Positions 1 through 8,081 of a stretch of DNA of 48,898 bases are shown here, one piece after another. The position numbers were made by a program, and so were the translations under genes. Origin of the DNA: Myxococcales bacterium (GTDB lineage Bacteria; Myxococcota_A; UBA9042; JABWCM01); assembly GCA_013360285.1 (NCBI GenBank), contig JABWCM010000047.1, forward strand, positions 1 through 48,898, read 5' to 3'. Numbering within the stretch: position 1 is the first letter of the stretch; every line of letters begins with the position of its first letter. Below the pieces are notes generated by a model. It worked only from the letters and a program-made list of their open reading frames with translations. It was not told where the DNA came from and made no database searches.

Positions 1-2
1 TT

Positions 3-1235
3 CTGGATGGGCGCTTTGCTGGCCTGGGCATCTTCCACCAGCTTAATAATTTGGGCGAGGGCCGTGTCTTTGCCAACTTTGGTGGCTTCAAACTTAAACG
101 CGCCGGTCTTGTTCAGCGTCCCGCCGATGACTGGATCGCCGGCTTTCTTCTCCACCGGCAGGCTCTCGCCGGTCAGCATGGACTCATCTACCGCCGAGTA
201 ACCTTCTTTGACCCGGCCATCGACCGGGATGCTCTCGCCGGGGCGGACCAGCAGCAGGTCGCCAGCCTCAACTTCCTCGGCTGGGATTTCTTCTTCTTGC
301 CCGTTACGCAGAACGTGGGCCAGTTTGGGCTGGAGTTTCATCAACTTGCGGATGGCTTCTGAGGTCCGACCCCGGGTCAGGGCTTCCAGGTAGCGGCCCA
401 GAACGATAAAAAACGTCAGCAGGGCAGCACTTTCAAAGAAGGTCGCGCCCTCGCCGCCAAAACCGGCGCTGGGGAAGAGGGTGTTCAGCACGGCAATGCC
501 GTAGGCCGCGCCGATGCCGGTGGCATATAGCAGGTTCATATCGGTCACGCCGTGCCGCAGCCCGCGCCAGGAGTTGGTGAAGAATTGGCGGCCAGGGCCC
601 AAGACAATAGGCGTGGTCAGCAAGCCCAGAACCCACTTATACGACAGGAATTCCGGGACAACCACTTTGAAGGGGCCAAGCATCTCGTAAAACGTGCCGA
701 TCATCACCAACAGGCCGATGATCCCGGCGATGAGCAGGTTGCGGCCCTGGCACTTGATTTCATCTTCCCGCGCCTGCCCCTCCCGGTCGAGCGCGTCCAC
801 GCCTGCACTATGTTCCTGGGCTTCGTAACCCCCCTCGTGTACGGCCCGCTTCATAGCGGTGGTGGTGACGACGCCGGGGATATAGGTCACCCGGGCTGTG
901 CCCAGGCCGAGGTTGACCACCGCCCCGGTCACCCCGTCGAGTTTGGTCAGCGCCTTTTCGACGTGGGCCACACACGAGGCGCAGGTCATCCCGCTCACCT
1001 GCAAAGTCAGTTCGGTGGTTGGCACCGTGTAGCCAACCTCGGCAATGGCCTGGGTCAACTCGGGTATCGTCACTTGGGTCGGTTTGTAGCTCAGGGTCAC
1101 TTTGTTGGTCGCCAGAGTGGCGACGACATTGGTCACGCCGGGCAGTTCTTCGAGCGCGCCTTCGACGTGAGAGACGCAGCCGGCGCAGGTCATCCCCTGA
1201 ACCGGTAAACTGAGTGATTTTAGATTAGCCGTCAT
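3..1235 (-). CDS. copA: Copper-translocating P-type ATPase, N-terminal part
   Basis: This is the N-terminal 411 codons of a P1B-type ATPase that exports Cu(I); the gene runs off the left edge. Visible parts are two heavy-metal-associated domains with GMTCxxC motifs (Cys17/Cys20 and Cys85/Cys88), a membrane region starting near residue 160, and the actuator-domain TGES motif near residue 355 within [12 protein letters not shown]. The P-domain DKTGT and ATP-binding domain lie outside the window. The ATG at 1235 follows an AAGGAA ribosome site and overlaps the csoR stop (ATGA), so the two are probably translationally coupled and copper-regulated through CsoR. The region is visibly GC-richer than the rest of the window and ends next to a disrupted gene, so it may not belong to the same genome. 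Confidence 0.93.
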   Translation of the reverse strand, partial: MTANLKSLSLPVQGMTCAGCVSHVEGALEELPGVTNVVATLATNKVTLSYKPTQVTIPELTQAIAEVGYTVPTTELTLQVSGMTCASCVAHVEKALTKLDGVTGAVVNLGLGTARVTYIPGVVTTTAMKRAVHEGGYEAQEHSAGVDALDREGQAREDEIKCQGRNLLIAGIIGLLVMIGTFYEMLGPFKVVVPEFLSYKWVLGLLTTPIVLGPGRQFFTNSWRGLRHGVTDMNLLYATGIGAAYGIAVLNTLFPSAGFGGEGATFFESAALLTFFIVLGRYLEALTRGRTSEAIRKLMKLQPKLAHVLRNGQEEEIPAEEVEAGDLLLVRPGESIPVDGRVKEGYSAVDESMLTGESLPVEKKAGDPVIGGTLNKTGAFKFEATKVGKDTALAQIIKLVEDAQASKAPIQ

Positions 1236-1435
1236 AAGAGTTCCTTTCTGTTAAATGGCGGCAAGGATCCGCCCCGAAGCTGATAAAGGGAGATAACTTC
1301 AGCTAAACAGTGTTCGCGGACGTTGGCGTCCGGGTTTTGTAAACATTCCTCCAGGCAGGCGCACAAGTGGTCTTTTACCAACTGGCTAGTCACCTGGTGG
1401 AGCGCCGCCTGGACGGCAACGATATTGCCGGTCAA
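1232..1435 (-). pseudogene. csoR: CsoR/FrmR-family metal-sensing repressor, 5'-truncated
   Basis: About 67 codons match the C-terminal two thirds of the DUF156/CsoR family of copper-responsive repressors. The segment reads IVAVQAALHQV, then a DHLCAC stretch carrying the His-x3-Cys pair of the Cu(I) site. The N-terminal helix and first ligand cysteine are missing: homology stops near 1430, where the opposite strand begins to encode a beta-helix protein mid-domain. The stop codon overlaps the copA start by ATGA, the usual csoR-copA arrangement. The truncation is probably an artefact of the junction at 1409-1435 rather than natural decay, but a real rearrangement cannot be excluded. Confidence 0.75.
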
Positions 1436-3070
1436 GCAAGCACCTATGGGGTTGCCGTTACCGATTCGTCGGCCAGTTCCAGCTATTCGGCGGTTCAGTT
1501 AAGTTTGCGTAATAACTACATCCACGATTCAAAACGAGCCGTTGACTTGGTGCTGGGCGGAACCAACTGGTCGAAATCCACTTTCTCGTTTATAAACAAC
1601 ACCATAGTCGACAGCGAAATGGGTCTTGTGGCACAAGCCACCAACAAAGCAATGACGCTGACGTACCGCAACAATGTGTTTACTCAAAACGGAACGGGCA
1701 TCTCACTCAACGTGGACAACAATGCCGCTATCACCCATAGCCATAACGCCCACTTTGGTAACGTAGTGAATTTTGCGGGCGCCGCCATTTCGGCGCCGTC
1801 CGACATTACCGACGATCCGTACTTGGATTTTGCGGTTACCCCGCCCGAACCTCTTGAATATTCTCCCCTTATTGGCGCCGGTACAAAAACCAACTCTCCT
1901 CCGGAAGATTATTGGGCACAAACCCGTGACGCCAGCCCGGATATCGGGGCGGTCGAAGTCATGTGCGACTCTCCACCGTGTATCCCAACCGGAGGGCCGT
2001 TTTGCGGAGACGGCATCTGCGTTTTTGATGAAACGTGTCTGACATGCAGTCAGGATTGTGGGATCTGCAACCCCGCCAACTGCACGGAAAAGTGCCATGC
2101 TGAACAAGCATGTGTGGCAGGAGCCTGCGTATTTCCTTGCTCCGGTGCAAAAGTACCCGGCGATTATGCCACAGTTTCTGCCGCAGTCAGTGCGTTGTCC
2201 AATTCCGGCGGAACCGTCTGCATCGCACCGGGAAGTTACACCGAATCCATCACGGTTGCACCGATGGCAGCCTTAAGTCTGGTCGGCAGCTCAGCAAAAT
2301 CGGTCATCCTGAGCAACACCGTAACCGTCAACAACAACGGAGGCACAGGAGCCATCACGTTTAAGGGACTCAAATTTGCCAAAGGAGCGACAGTCAATGA
2401 CCTCTCGGCGTCCCATCCGCTCACTTTTTCGTCCTGCACGTTTGTCGGTGTTGGAGGAACCAACGGACACGCGCTGCGATTCAATCGAACCTACAACGCC
2501 ACCACTGCTGTCGTCGATGGTTGTGATGTTGCCGGAAACGCAACCGCCCACGGAGTTGTGATCCAGGACTATTCCGCAAGCTCAAGTTATAACCCAGTCA
2601 GCATCACCGTCCGAAACTCATACATCCACGATTCGGATCGCGGCCTCGACTTTGTGGAGTCCAGTTCAAGTTTCTCCAAAGGAAACATCCTATTGCTGAG
2701 CAACACCTGGGTCGACAACAACACAGCAATACAATTGGTGGCCTCGTCGTATACGTTGGGACTCACTTATATTAGCAACATCGTCACGGAAAACGGGCTG
2801 GGTGTGCATCTGGATCCCGGAACCAGTGCCACCGTAACACATACACACAACCTCTTTTATGGAAATGCAACCAACTATAGCGGTTCCGCGGCTGCCGGTG
2901 CCAACTATGTTGCCTCCAATCCGTTATTGAACTTCGCCGTCACTCCGCCAAGCTTGCTTCCGGGATCACCCGCCGCCAACTCCGCGTCGACGGCACAGGT
3001 CCCCGCCACCGACTATTGGGGCAAAACTCGCAACGCTGGGTCTCCGGACATGGGTTGTGTCGAACAGTGA
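1409..3070 (+). CDS. Secreted right-handed beta-helix protein with duplicated domains, 5' part missing
   Basis: The reading frame is open leftwards, but sequence resembling the family begins only at about 1409, where it collides with csoR, so the true N-terminus is absent. The protein holds two related beta-helix (pectin-lyase-like) units of roughly 180 residues or more. Shared stations are DG-D-AG, SASSSY, YIHDS, FAVTPP and a C-terminal tail DYWGxTRxxxPDxGxVE. A cysteine-rich segment (CGDGICVFDETCLTC, then CTEKCHAEQAC) lies between the units and precedes the 'YATVSAAVSAL..GGTVCIAPGSY' opening of the second. That opening is typical of beta-helix proteins that bind or cleave polysaccharide, although no catalytic residues could be assigned. 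The likely role is extracellular or cell-surface. A hairpin terminator follows at 3098. Confidence 0.75.
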   Translation: MDGNDIAGQASTYGVAVTDSSASSSYSAVQLSLRNNYIHDSKRAVDLVLGGTNWSKSTFSFINNTIVDSEMGLVAQATNKAMTLTYRNNVFTQNGTGISLNVDNNAAITHSHNAHFGNVVNFAGAAISAPSDITDDPYLDFAVTPPEPLEYSPLIGAGTKTNSPPEDYWAQTRDASPDIGAVEVMCDSPPCIPTGGPFCGDGICVFDETCLTCSQDCGICNPANCTEKCHAEQACVAGACVFPCSGAKVPGDYATVSAAVSALSNSGGTVCIAPGSYTESITVAPMAALSLVGSSAKSVILSNTVTVNNNGGTGAITFKGLKFAKGATVNDLSASHPLTFSSCTFVGVGGTNGHALRFNRTYNATTAVVDGCDVAGNATAHGVVIQDYSASSSYNPVSITVRNSYIHDSDRGLDFVESSSSFSKGNILLLSNTWVDNNTAIQLVASSYTLGLTYISNIVTENGLGVHLDPGTSATVTHTHNLFYGNATNYSGSAAAGANYVASNPLLNFAVTPPSLLPGSPAANSASTAQVPATDYWGKTRNAGSPDMGCVEQ

Positions 3071-3097
3071 TCGGTCGAGCCGACAAACGAAAACAAT

Positions 3098-3122
3098 CCA
3101 GCCTAGGTGGCTGGTGTTTTTT
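3098..3122 (+). terminator. Rho-independent terminator after the beta-helix gene
   Basis: A perfect 6-bp stem CCAGCC/GGCTGG with a 5-nt loop is followed by TGTTTTTT, 28 nt after the stop codon at 3070. The 3' arm and T-run are also the outer edge of repeat copy A. Confidence 0.7.
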
Positions 3123-3266
3123 AGGGGAATTTTTGGCCAGCCGGATTTGAGCCGGATCGCCCCCAAAAAACCTGAGTTATATCGGGAATATGGCGCAAGG
3201 TTTTTTGGGGGCGAGACGGCCAAAGGCGACCGGGACAAAAATTTCGCCTAAAAACATCAGCCACCC
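3106..3266. repeat. Dispersed palindromic intergenic repeat, subtype I (copy A, full length)
   Basis: About 160 bp. The outer inverted arms are GGTGGCTGGTGTTTTTTAGG and, on the other strand, GGTGGCTGATGTTTTTAGGC. Inner arms CGCCCCCAAAAAACC and GGTTTTTTGGGGGCG enclose a core TGAGTTATATCGGGAATATG. The same core recurs near 7290, 19650 and 33010, and in a more diverged form near 33510 and 36330. No open frame explains it; its apparent ORFs are by-products of nucleotide conservation. This is the most complete subtype I copy. Confidence 0.85.
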
Positions 3267-3496
3267 AGATAAACCAGCCGATCAGAGTTCACTCTCTTGT
3301 TTCCTCTAACCATCATCTTCAGGAAACAGTTTGGGTTCCCTTCAGGACTCTTCGGGAATAAATAGTCATATAAAGACACGCTGTAGTTATATAATAGCAT
3401 AATACTAGCGCATGGCATGTCCATTTTTTCTTTTATATCAACATCATATCCCCAAATTGATCCAAAATGATCGGCAAAAAACGTTGTCCGAATCAA
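3257..3496 (-). CDS. Small hypothetical ORF in an AT-rich gap (doubtful)
   Basis: A 79-codon frame beginning MIRTTFFADHF lies in a stretch (about 3267-3600) that is clearly more AT-rich than its surroundings. I recognise no family, and its 3' end runs into repeat copy A, which argues against a conserved gene. It may be a remnant of an acquired gene or a chance frame. Apart from this, the gap 3267-3623 shows nothing I can name. Confidence 0.2.
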   Translation of the reverse strand: MIRTTFFADHFGSIWGYDVDIKEKMDMPCASIMLLYNYSVSLYDYLFPKSPEGNPNCFLKMMVRGNKRVNSDRLVYLGG

Positions 3497-3623
3497 TCGG
3501 CTTCTTTCGTTGTCACTGGATAAAATAAATCGCCGATGGTAGGCAAGTCGCGATGTGAAGTGGACGTATCCATTTCATGTCCGGCCGCACTGCGGAACTT
3601 GAACATGGTGTCGTGGAGGCGTT

Positions 3624-4172
3624 GTGAACTCAGAGATTTGGTTGACCTGTGTGTTTATCGTCCTGGCGCGGATTACCGACGTGTCTCTTGGCACTCTGCG
3701 AACTGTCGCCGTGATCACCGGTCGTCGTTATCTGGCGTTTCTATTAGGATTCTGCGAAATTCTCGTTTGGGTATTCGCCGTTTCCAAAGTGGTTCAAAAC
3801 CTGGACCGACCCGCATTCGCGGTTAGTTATGCCTTCGGGTTTGCACTAGGTAATTTTCTTGGGATTACGATTGAAAACCGCGTCGCCCTGGGCAATCAGG
3901 TCCTGAGGGTGTTTACACGAATGGGTAAGGAAGTAGCCGAGACCTTACGCGCACACGGATTCCCGGTCACTTCGTTTTTGGGCGAAGGACGTGACGGACC
4001 GGTTTCATTGCTGTTTATCGAAACCCGTCGAAAAGACGCCGTGACAGTAACCCGGGTAGCGCGGGACATCGATCCGGCATGTTTTTATGTGATCGACGAC
4101 ATCCGCATGGCATCAACAGCGATGCAACTACACCAACCTACCGGGTGGCGGGCAATCATTAAAAAGATTTAG
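3624..4172 (+). CDS. UPF0316 membrane protein (DUF5698-DUF2179)
   Basis: A 182-residue protein with the UPF0316 architecture. Three hydrophobic helices occupy roughly residues 5-90 (LTCVFIVLARITDVSLGTLR, then a YLAFLLGFCEILVWVFAV segment and an AVSYAFGFALGNFLGITIE segment). A soluble DUF2179 domain of about 80 residues follows, ending in FYVIDDIRMAS. DUF2179 is also found in YitT-type proteins and is thought to be a ligand-sensing cytoplasmic domain; the substrate is unknown. The start is a GTG at 3624 with GGAGG four bases upstream. Length is normal for the family. The 3' end overlaps the convergent kinase gene by 14 bp. Confidence 0.85.
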   Translation: MNSEIWLTCVFIVLARITDVSLGTLRTVAVITGRRYLAFLLGFCEILVWVFAVSKVVQNLDRPAFAVSYAFGFALGNFLGITIENRVALGNQVLRVFTRMGKEVAETLRAHGFPVTSFLGEGRDGPVSLLFIETRRKDAVTVTRVARDIDPACFYVIDDIRMASTAMQLHQPTGWRAIIKKI

Positions 4173-7047
4173 GCACCTGAACGGCTGAGGCTCTGCGGTC
4201 CAAAACCGCCCGCACCGCCCGTGCCAGAATTTTTAAATCAAACGGCTTAAAAATGAAGTCGTCGATTCCTAGCGCTCGTGCTTTTTCCGGAGTCATCACA
4301 TGGCTGTACCCAGAACATACGATGGCCGGCAAATCGGGACGGATTTCTCTCATCTTGGAAATCAACATGTCCCCGGTCATTTTGGGCATGGTCTGATCAG
4401 TTACTACGACTGCCACCAGGTGTGCTTCCTCACGAAACGCCGTCAACGCCGCCTCTGCGTCCGTAAAGGATACGACATCGTAACCCACTGTTCGTAACAT
4501 TTCCGCACCCACATCGGCGATAGATGGCTCGTCATCTACGAAATAAAGGCGTTCTCCACCCCGTGGGACCTCCTGGGAGGGTGTCACAGGCGTCAACACA
4601 TCGCCATGGACTGCGGGCAAATACACATCAAACGTTGTGCCATCACCTACAACACTCTTCACGACAATTCCGCCGCTGTGAGAAGACACTACGCCGTGTA
4701 CCAAAGACAATCCCAGCCCTGTTCCTTCGCCAACCCCTTTTGTGGTGAAAAACGGCTCAAAGATGCGGTCCTGCGTATCTTTGGACATACCGTGACCGGT
4801 ATCCACAATACGAATTACATAATAATCGCCTGGACCTACTGGCGGTTGAGCCCCGCTGAGCCTCTCTTTCAAAGACACCCGCGACATTTTTACGCTTAAA
4901 GTTCCCCCGCGAGGCCGCATTGCATGCTCAGCGTTGGCGCACAAGTTGACGATCAATTGATTCAGTTGGGTCGGATCGCCAATAATGGCGCAAGGTTCTT
5001 TGGGCAATTCGTCTACAATCGCCACCGTGGACGGCAAAGACGGGCGAATCAGAGCCAAGGCATCCAGGATGATTCTTGTCAGATCCACCGGTCGCTGTTC
5101 CTGTTCGTTCCGGCGGCTGAACATCAGGATTTGTTTAACGAGATCGCGGGCTCGTTGGCTGGCTTTTAATAGTTCTGCGAGTTTCATGTGCCCAGGATGA
5201 CCCTCGGGCAAATCCAACTGCACCAGATTGGCATATCCCATGATCGCAACCAGCATGTTGTTAAAGTCATGGGCGATTCCCCCGGCAAGGGTACCGATAG
5301 CTTGCATTTTCTGGGCCTGATGAACGTGTCGTTCCAAACGGCGCCGTTCGTGCATCTGTGTCCGCAGATCTTCGTTTGCAAGTGCCAACTCATCGGTTCG
5401 TATTTTTAAGGTCGACACATACTCACTTAACACGTGGGTCATCGCGGTAAAATTGGTCGTCAGACGTTCGATTTCTTCGATAGAACTCCGTGGCCAATCC
5501 GCTTCTTTGGGAATCCGCCCACTTTCCGGAAAATCCTGGGTTGTAAACGCCAACCGCGTCAATGGACGGGCGAGAATACGTTGCAATAGGGCCGCTACGG
5601 ACAATGCCAACATAAGAGCTACAAGCACAATCACAAATCGAAACATGTACCCGCGCACGAGAGGCCCCTCGTAACGCGCCACCGGTATCTGGGCAGTCAA
5701 CTTCCAACCCGCAATTTCATGCAGTTCATCGGTGAATACAAAATCGGCGTCCATCCAGTTTTCGATCGACCGATCCTGAGTGCCACGCGGCAAATAAATA
5801 AACGCATTGTCGGTGAGAGGAAGTCGGTGAGTTTCGGGAACAGGATCAGGGGTTCCCATCACATCGACATGTTTGTTTGTCGTCGCAATAACCAAATTTT
5901 TTGAGTCTACAAGGAGGATATCCGGTCCATAATCGCGGGAAACACCCAGTAAAATACGACTAATCGCTCCTAAGTTTACGGCTCCAAGGGCAAACCCCAT
6001 AAACCCACCATTTGAGGGAATTGGCGCGCTGATGGTCACGATCGGCTCAAAGACACCTCCTCTTCCGGGAAATACATCAGAAACAACGGTTTTTCGCTCG
6101 GTCTTTACGCGTTTGTAGTATTCACGGTCCGAAAAATCCAGTCCAATGGTCGATTGGCCGAACTCGTTTACCGGCGGTTCGAATGCAACCGTGACACCGT
6201 CTGCGTTCACGATGCTCATATTGTGAAATTCCCGATTGGATCGTGCAACGGCGGCAACATGTTGTTGCCGTAGGTCGTGAGTCGAATTCAGGTCGTCGGA
6301 AGACAACAACGCCAACGTTTCGACGGCGCTTTTCCGGTACAGAAACCACTCACCGATTCGCCGATTCGCACCTTGAACCGCAACCTTCAGTTCATCCGTG
6401 GCGTTTTGATTCAGAAACGAGACGTCTGCTTTGCCGCCTAAAACCAGCAGCACCACCGCTGGAACAAGGCAGAATCCGACCAGAGTCATGTCCAGCAATA
6501 ACCCCAGCGGCACTTGTCGTCGGTTTGGCAAAGCGGAATCGAATCTCACAAATTTCTGCGGCAACAATACTAAACACAGCAACGCCACGAACATGTTGAG
6601 CGCACCGTTTGTTGCCTGTTTGAGTATCGCAAGTAACGACGTAAGCGGTTGAATGCCTAAAGTCGTGGAATAACAAAGATATCCGGCTGGTATCCCCAAA
6701 ACGAGCCAATAAACAACATCGGACCGAAGCGCCCGTTCCGGTTGCCGACGTGCGAAGTACCCAACCCACAACACCTCACCGACGGCCAGCAGCATCGCAT
6801 ACAAGTGCCCCCAGCGATACCAGGTCGCGGAATACACCAAAACCGCCGCTGCGCCGCCCCATGCTGGCCCCAAAATCAGCCCCAACACGAGCGGTGCAAA
6901 CCCACCAAGAATGATTTCGACTCCAAGAAACAACTCAACAGGAAGCCATTGAATTGCTAGACCAACCGCAGAAAACAAAAAGAAGCATACAAGGCGATGG
7001 CCAAAGCGAATGGGCGGGCGGCTTGGAAATTCCGGCGCTGTCTTCAT
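4159..7047 (-). CDS. Hybrid sensor histidine kinase with extracytoplasmic sensor and C-terminal receiver
   Basis: About 962 residues. The order is: a multi-helix membrane module (residues about 15-205), an extracytoplasmic sensor of dCache type (about 210-470, with DFSDREYYKRV and a PIVTISAPI strand), another membrane helix, and HAMP. The kinase core follows, with an H-box GTLAGGIAHDFNNML, an N-box NLCANAEHAM, and ATP-lid motifs DTGHGM and GTGLGLS. The C-terminus is a receiver domain from about residue 838 (FVDDEP, phosphoacceptor Asp in VVVTDQTMPKM, Lys in FIFKPF). HDFNN-type cores are typical of NtrB-like and deltaproteobacterial hybrid kinases. The ATG at 7047 directly follows an in-frame TTG; neither has a clear ribosome site. 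No partner regulator is adjacent, so this is an orphan kinase. It overlaps the convergent UPF0316 gene by 14 bp. Confidence 0.93.
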   Translation of the reverse strand: MKTAPEFPSRPPIRFGHRLVCFFLFSAVGLAIQWLPVELFLGVEIILGGFAPLVLGLILGPAWGGAAAVLVYSATWYRWGHLYAMLLAVGEVLWVGYFARRQPERALRSDVVYWLVLGIPAGYLCYSTTLGIQPLTSLLAILKQATNGALNMFVALLCLVLLPQKFVRFDSALPNRRQVPLGLLLDMTLVGFCLVPAVVLLVLGGKADVSFLNQNATDELKVAVQGANRRIGEWFLYRKSAVETLALLSSDDLNSTHDLRQQHVAAVARSNREFHNMSIVNADGVTVAFEPPVNEFGQSTIGLDFSDREYYKRVKTERKTVVSDVFPGRGGVFEPIVTISAPIPSNGGFMGFALGAVNLGAISRILLGVSRDYGPDILLVDSKNLVIATTNKHVDVMGTPDPVPETHRLPLTDNAFIYLPRGTQDRSIENWMDADFVFTDELHEIAGWKLTAQIPVARYEGPLVRGYMFRFVIVLVALMLALSVAALLQRILARPLTRLAFTTQDFPESGRIPKEADWPRSSIEEIERLTTNFTAMTHVLSEYVSTLKIRTDELALANEDLRTQMHERRRLERHVHQAQKMQAIGTLAGGIAHDFNNMLVAIMGYANLVQLDLPEGHPGHMKLAELLKASQRARDLVKQILMFSRRNEQEQRPVDLTRIILDALALIRPSLPSTVAIVDELPKEPCAIIGDPTQLNQLIVNLCANAEHAMRPRGGTLSVKMSRVSLKERLSGAQPPVGPGDYYVIRIVDTGHGMSKDTQDRIFEPFFTTKGVGEGTGLGLSLVHGVVSSHSGGIVVKSVVGDGTTFDVYLPAVHGDVLTPVTPSQEVPRGGERLYFVDDEPSIADVGAEMLRTVGYDVVSFTDAEAALTAFREEAHLVAVVVTDQTMPKMTGDMLISKMREIRPDLPAIVCSGYSHVMTPEKARALGIDDFIFKPFDLKILARAVRAVLDRRASAVQVPKSF

Positions 7048-7252
7048 CAATTACGCTCGGATCCGCTAAAGGTTGGTACGGGGGGGCGGCTCGTACTTAT
7101 ATTTCAGGTTACAATGTGTTGCGCTTTGAAGCAAAATGCAACACTGCATAGCGAGAAAACCACGATTGTGCCATATTGACAAGGAACGAACGCCTCCAGA
7201 TAGATGTGGTGGTGTTAGAAGTGTGTCGTGTGAAATGATGATTTCCATACAT

Positions 7253-7370
7253 TGGCCGCCTCACCCGAAAAAATCCCTGTGCCATATTCCCGATATATCT
7301 CAGGATTTTTTCGGACGATTCCACTCAAATCTGGCTTGCCAAAAATTCCCCTAAAAAACACCAAACACCT
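7253..7370. repeat. Dispersed palindromic repeat, subtype I (copy B, one end truncated)
   Basis: Inverted relative to copy A. It holds the core CCATATTCCCGATATATCTC, inner arms based on CGAAAAAATCC and GGATTTTTTCG, and the outer end AAAAATTCCCCTAAAAAACA. The other end stops after GGCCGCC. It lies between the kinase start and the Rieske gene. The remainder of the gap 7048-7252 holds only a short imperfect hairpin (TGTTGC...GCAACA near 7117-7143). Confidence 0.8.
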
Positions 7371-7413
7371 ACGCCGCCGATCCGTGGGCGGACCGGAAAA
7401 CATGGAGCCGATT

Positions 7414-7854
7414 ATGGGAAATGCTGCGGGGGATCATCAGCACATCGATCTTCACCTGGGCCAGCTTCAGAATCTCAACACCACCGTTTTTGAGTTTCAG
7501 GCGGGTGGTGTGGTTGTTGAAGGTTTTGTTTACCGCGATGGTGACCGCCTGGTTGCGTATTTGAATCGGTGCGCCCATGTGCCCTATCCACTTGATTTTG
7601 CCGACGGAAAGTTTTTGTCCCGCGACAACAAAACCTTTGAGTGTCAGAGTCACGGCGCGAGGTATAATCTGTGGACCGGTGCCTGTGTTCGTGGACCATG
7701 TAAGGACAGAAAGCTCATTTCCATACCGCTTGTAATATTAAATAACAACGTTGTACGGTTATTTACTGGCGGGATTGACGAAAATCGTCTCCCACCGGCT
7801 CAGGACGAATCACAACCCGTTGACGACGTGGACAAGGTCAGCGGAATTAGATAA
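7414..7854 (+). CDS. Rieske [2Fe-2S] ferredoxin-like protein
   Basis: A 146-residue single-domain Rieske protein. The cluster ligands are visible as Cys53-x-His55 (RCAHVP) and Cys77-x2-His80 (ECQSHG). That ligand set is the general Rieske one, and the spacing fits soluble Rieske ferredoxins or nitrite-reductase small-subunit-like proteins. No membrane helix or signal peptide is seen, so it is probably a cytoplasmic electron carrier or a domain that docks with an oxygenase. The ATG at 7414 has GGAG six bases upstream; an in-frame ATG at 7402 is the alternative. A polar C-terminal tail (QDESQPVDDVDKV) follows the domain. No oxygenase or reductase partner is adjacent. Confidence 0.85.
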   Translation: MGNAAGDHQHIDLHLGQLQNLNTTVFEFQAGGVVVEGFVYRDGDRLVAYLNRCAHVPYPLDFADGKFLSRDNKTFECQSHGARYNLWTGACVRGPCKDRKLISIPLVILNNNVVRLFTGGIDENRLPPAQDESQPVDDVDKVSGIR

Positions 7855-8017
7855 GTGGCCTTGGTTCGGCTGTTTTGGTGCACGTCATCCAACCCGAAAC
7901 CGGCGGCATATGTTCGATATTGCCCCAGTCCGATCCTGGCCGAAGCAGCGCCAAATGAATTCATCCAGGCTTGATTAGTAACGAAAGGAGCAATAATCAA
8001 CACCCCCGCTGATCGAT

Positions 8018-8046
8018 ACGCCCTTCGGCGAGGGAGGCTTTTTTGC
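8018..8046 (+). terminator. Possible terminator between the Rieske gene and the M16 pair
   Basis: A short stem around CGCCCTTCGGCG followed by AGGGAGGCTTTTTTG. The stem is weak (4 bp), so this is only a candidate. A second hairpin TGCGTGT/ACACGCA follows directly, without a T-run. Confidence 0.3.
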
Positions 8047-8081
8047 GTGTTTGGACACACGCAGGTTGATGGACAATACCA

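Noticed and set aside
3057-3251. Short frames in several repeat copies encode look-alike peptides (PYSRYxSGF..., KIPLKNT...)
   Set aside because: The likeness follows from nucleotide conservation of the palindromic repeat. The frames occur on alternating strands, lack ribosome sites and start outside the repeats at unrelated places.
7147-7180. Possible sigma-54 promoter (TGGCAC-type) on the minus strand before the hybrid kinase
   Set aside because: The -24 GG fits but the -12 element reads GT, not GC, at the required spacing.
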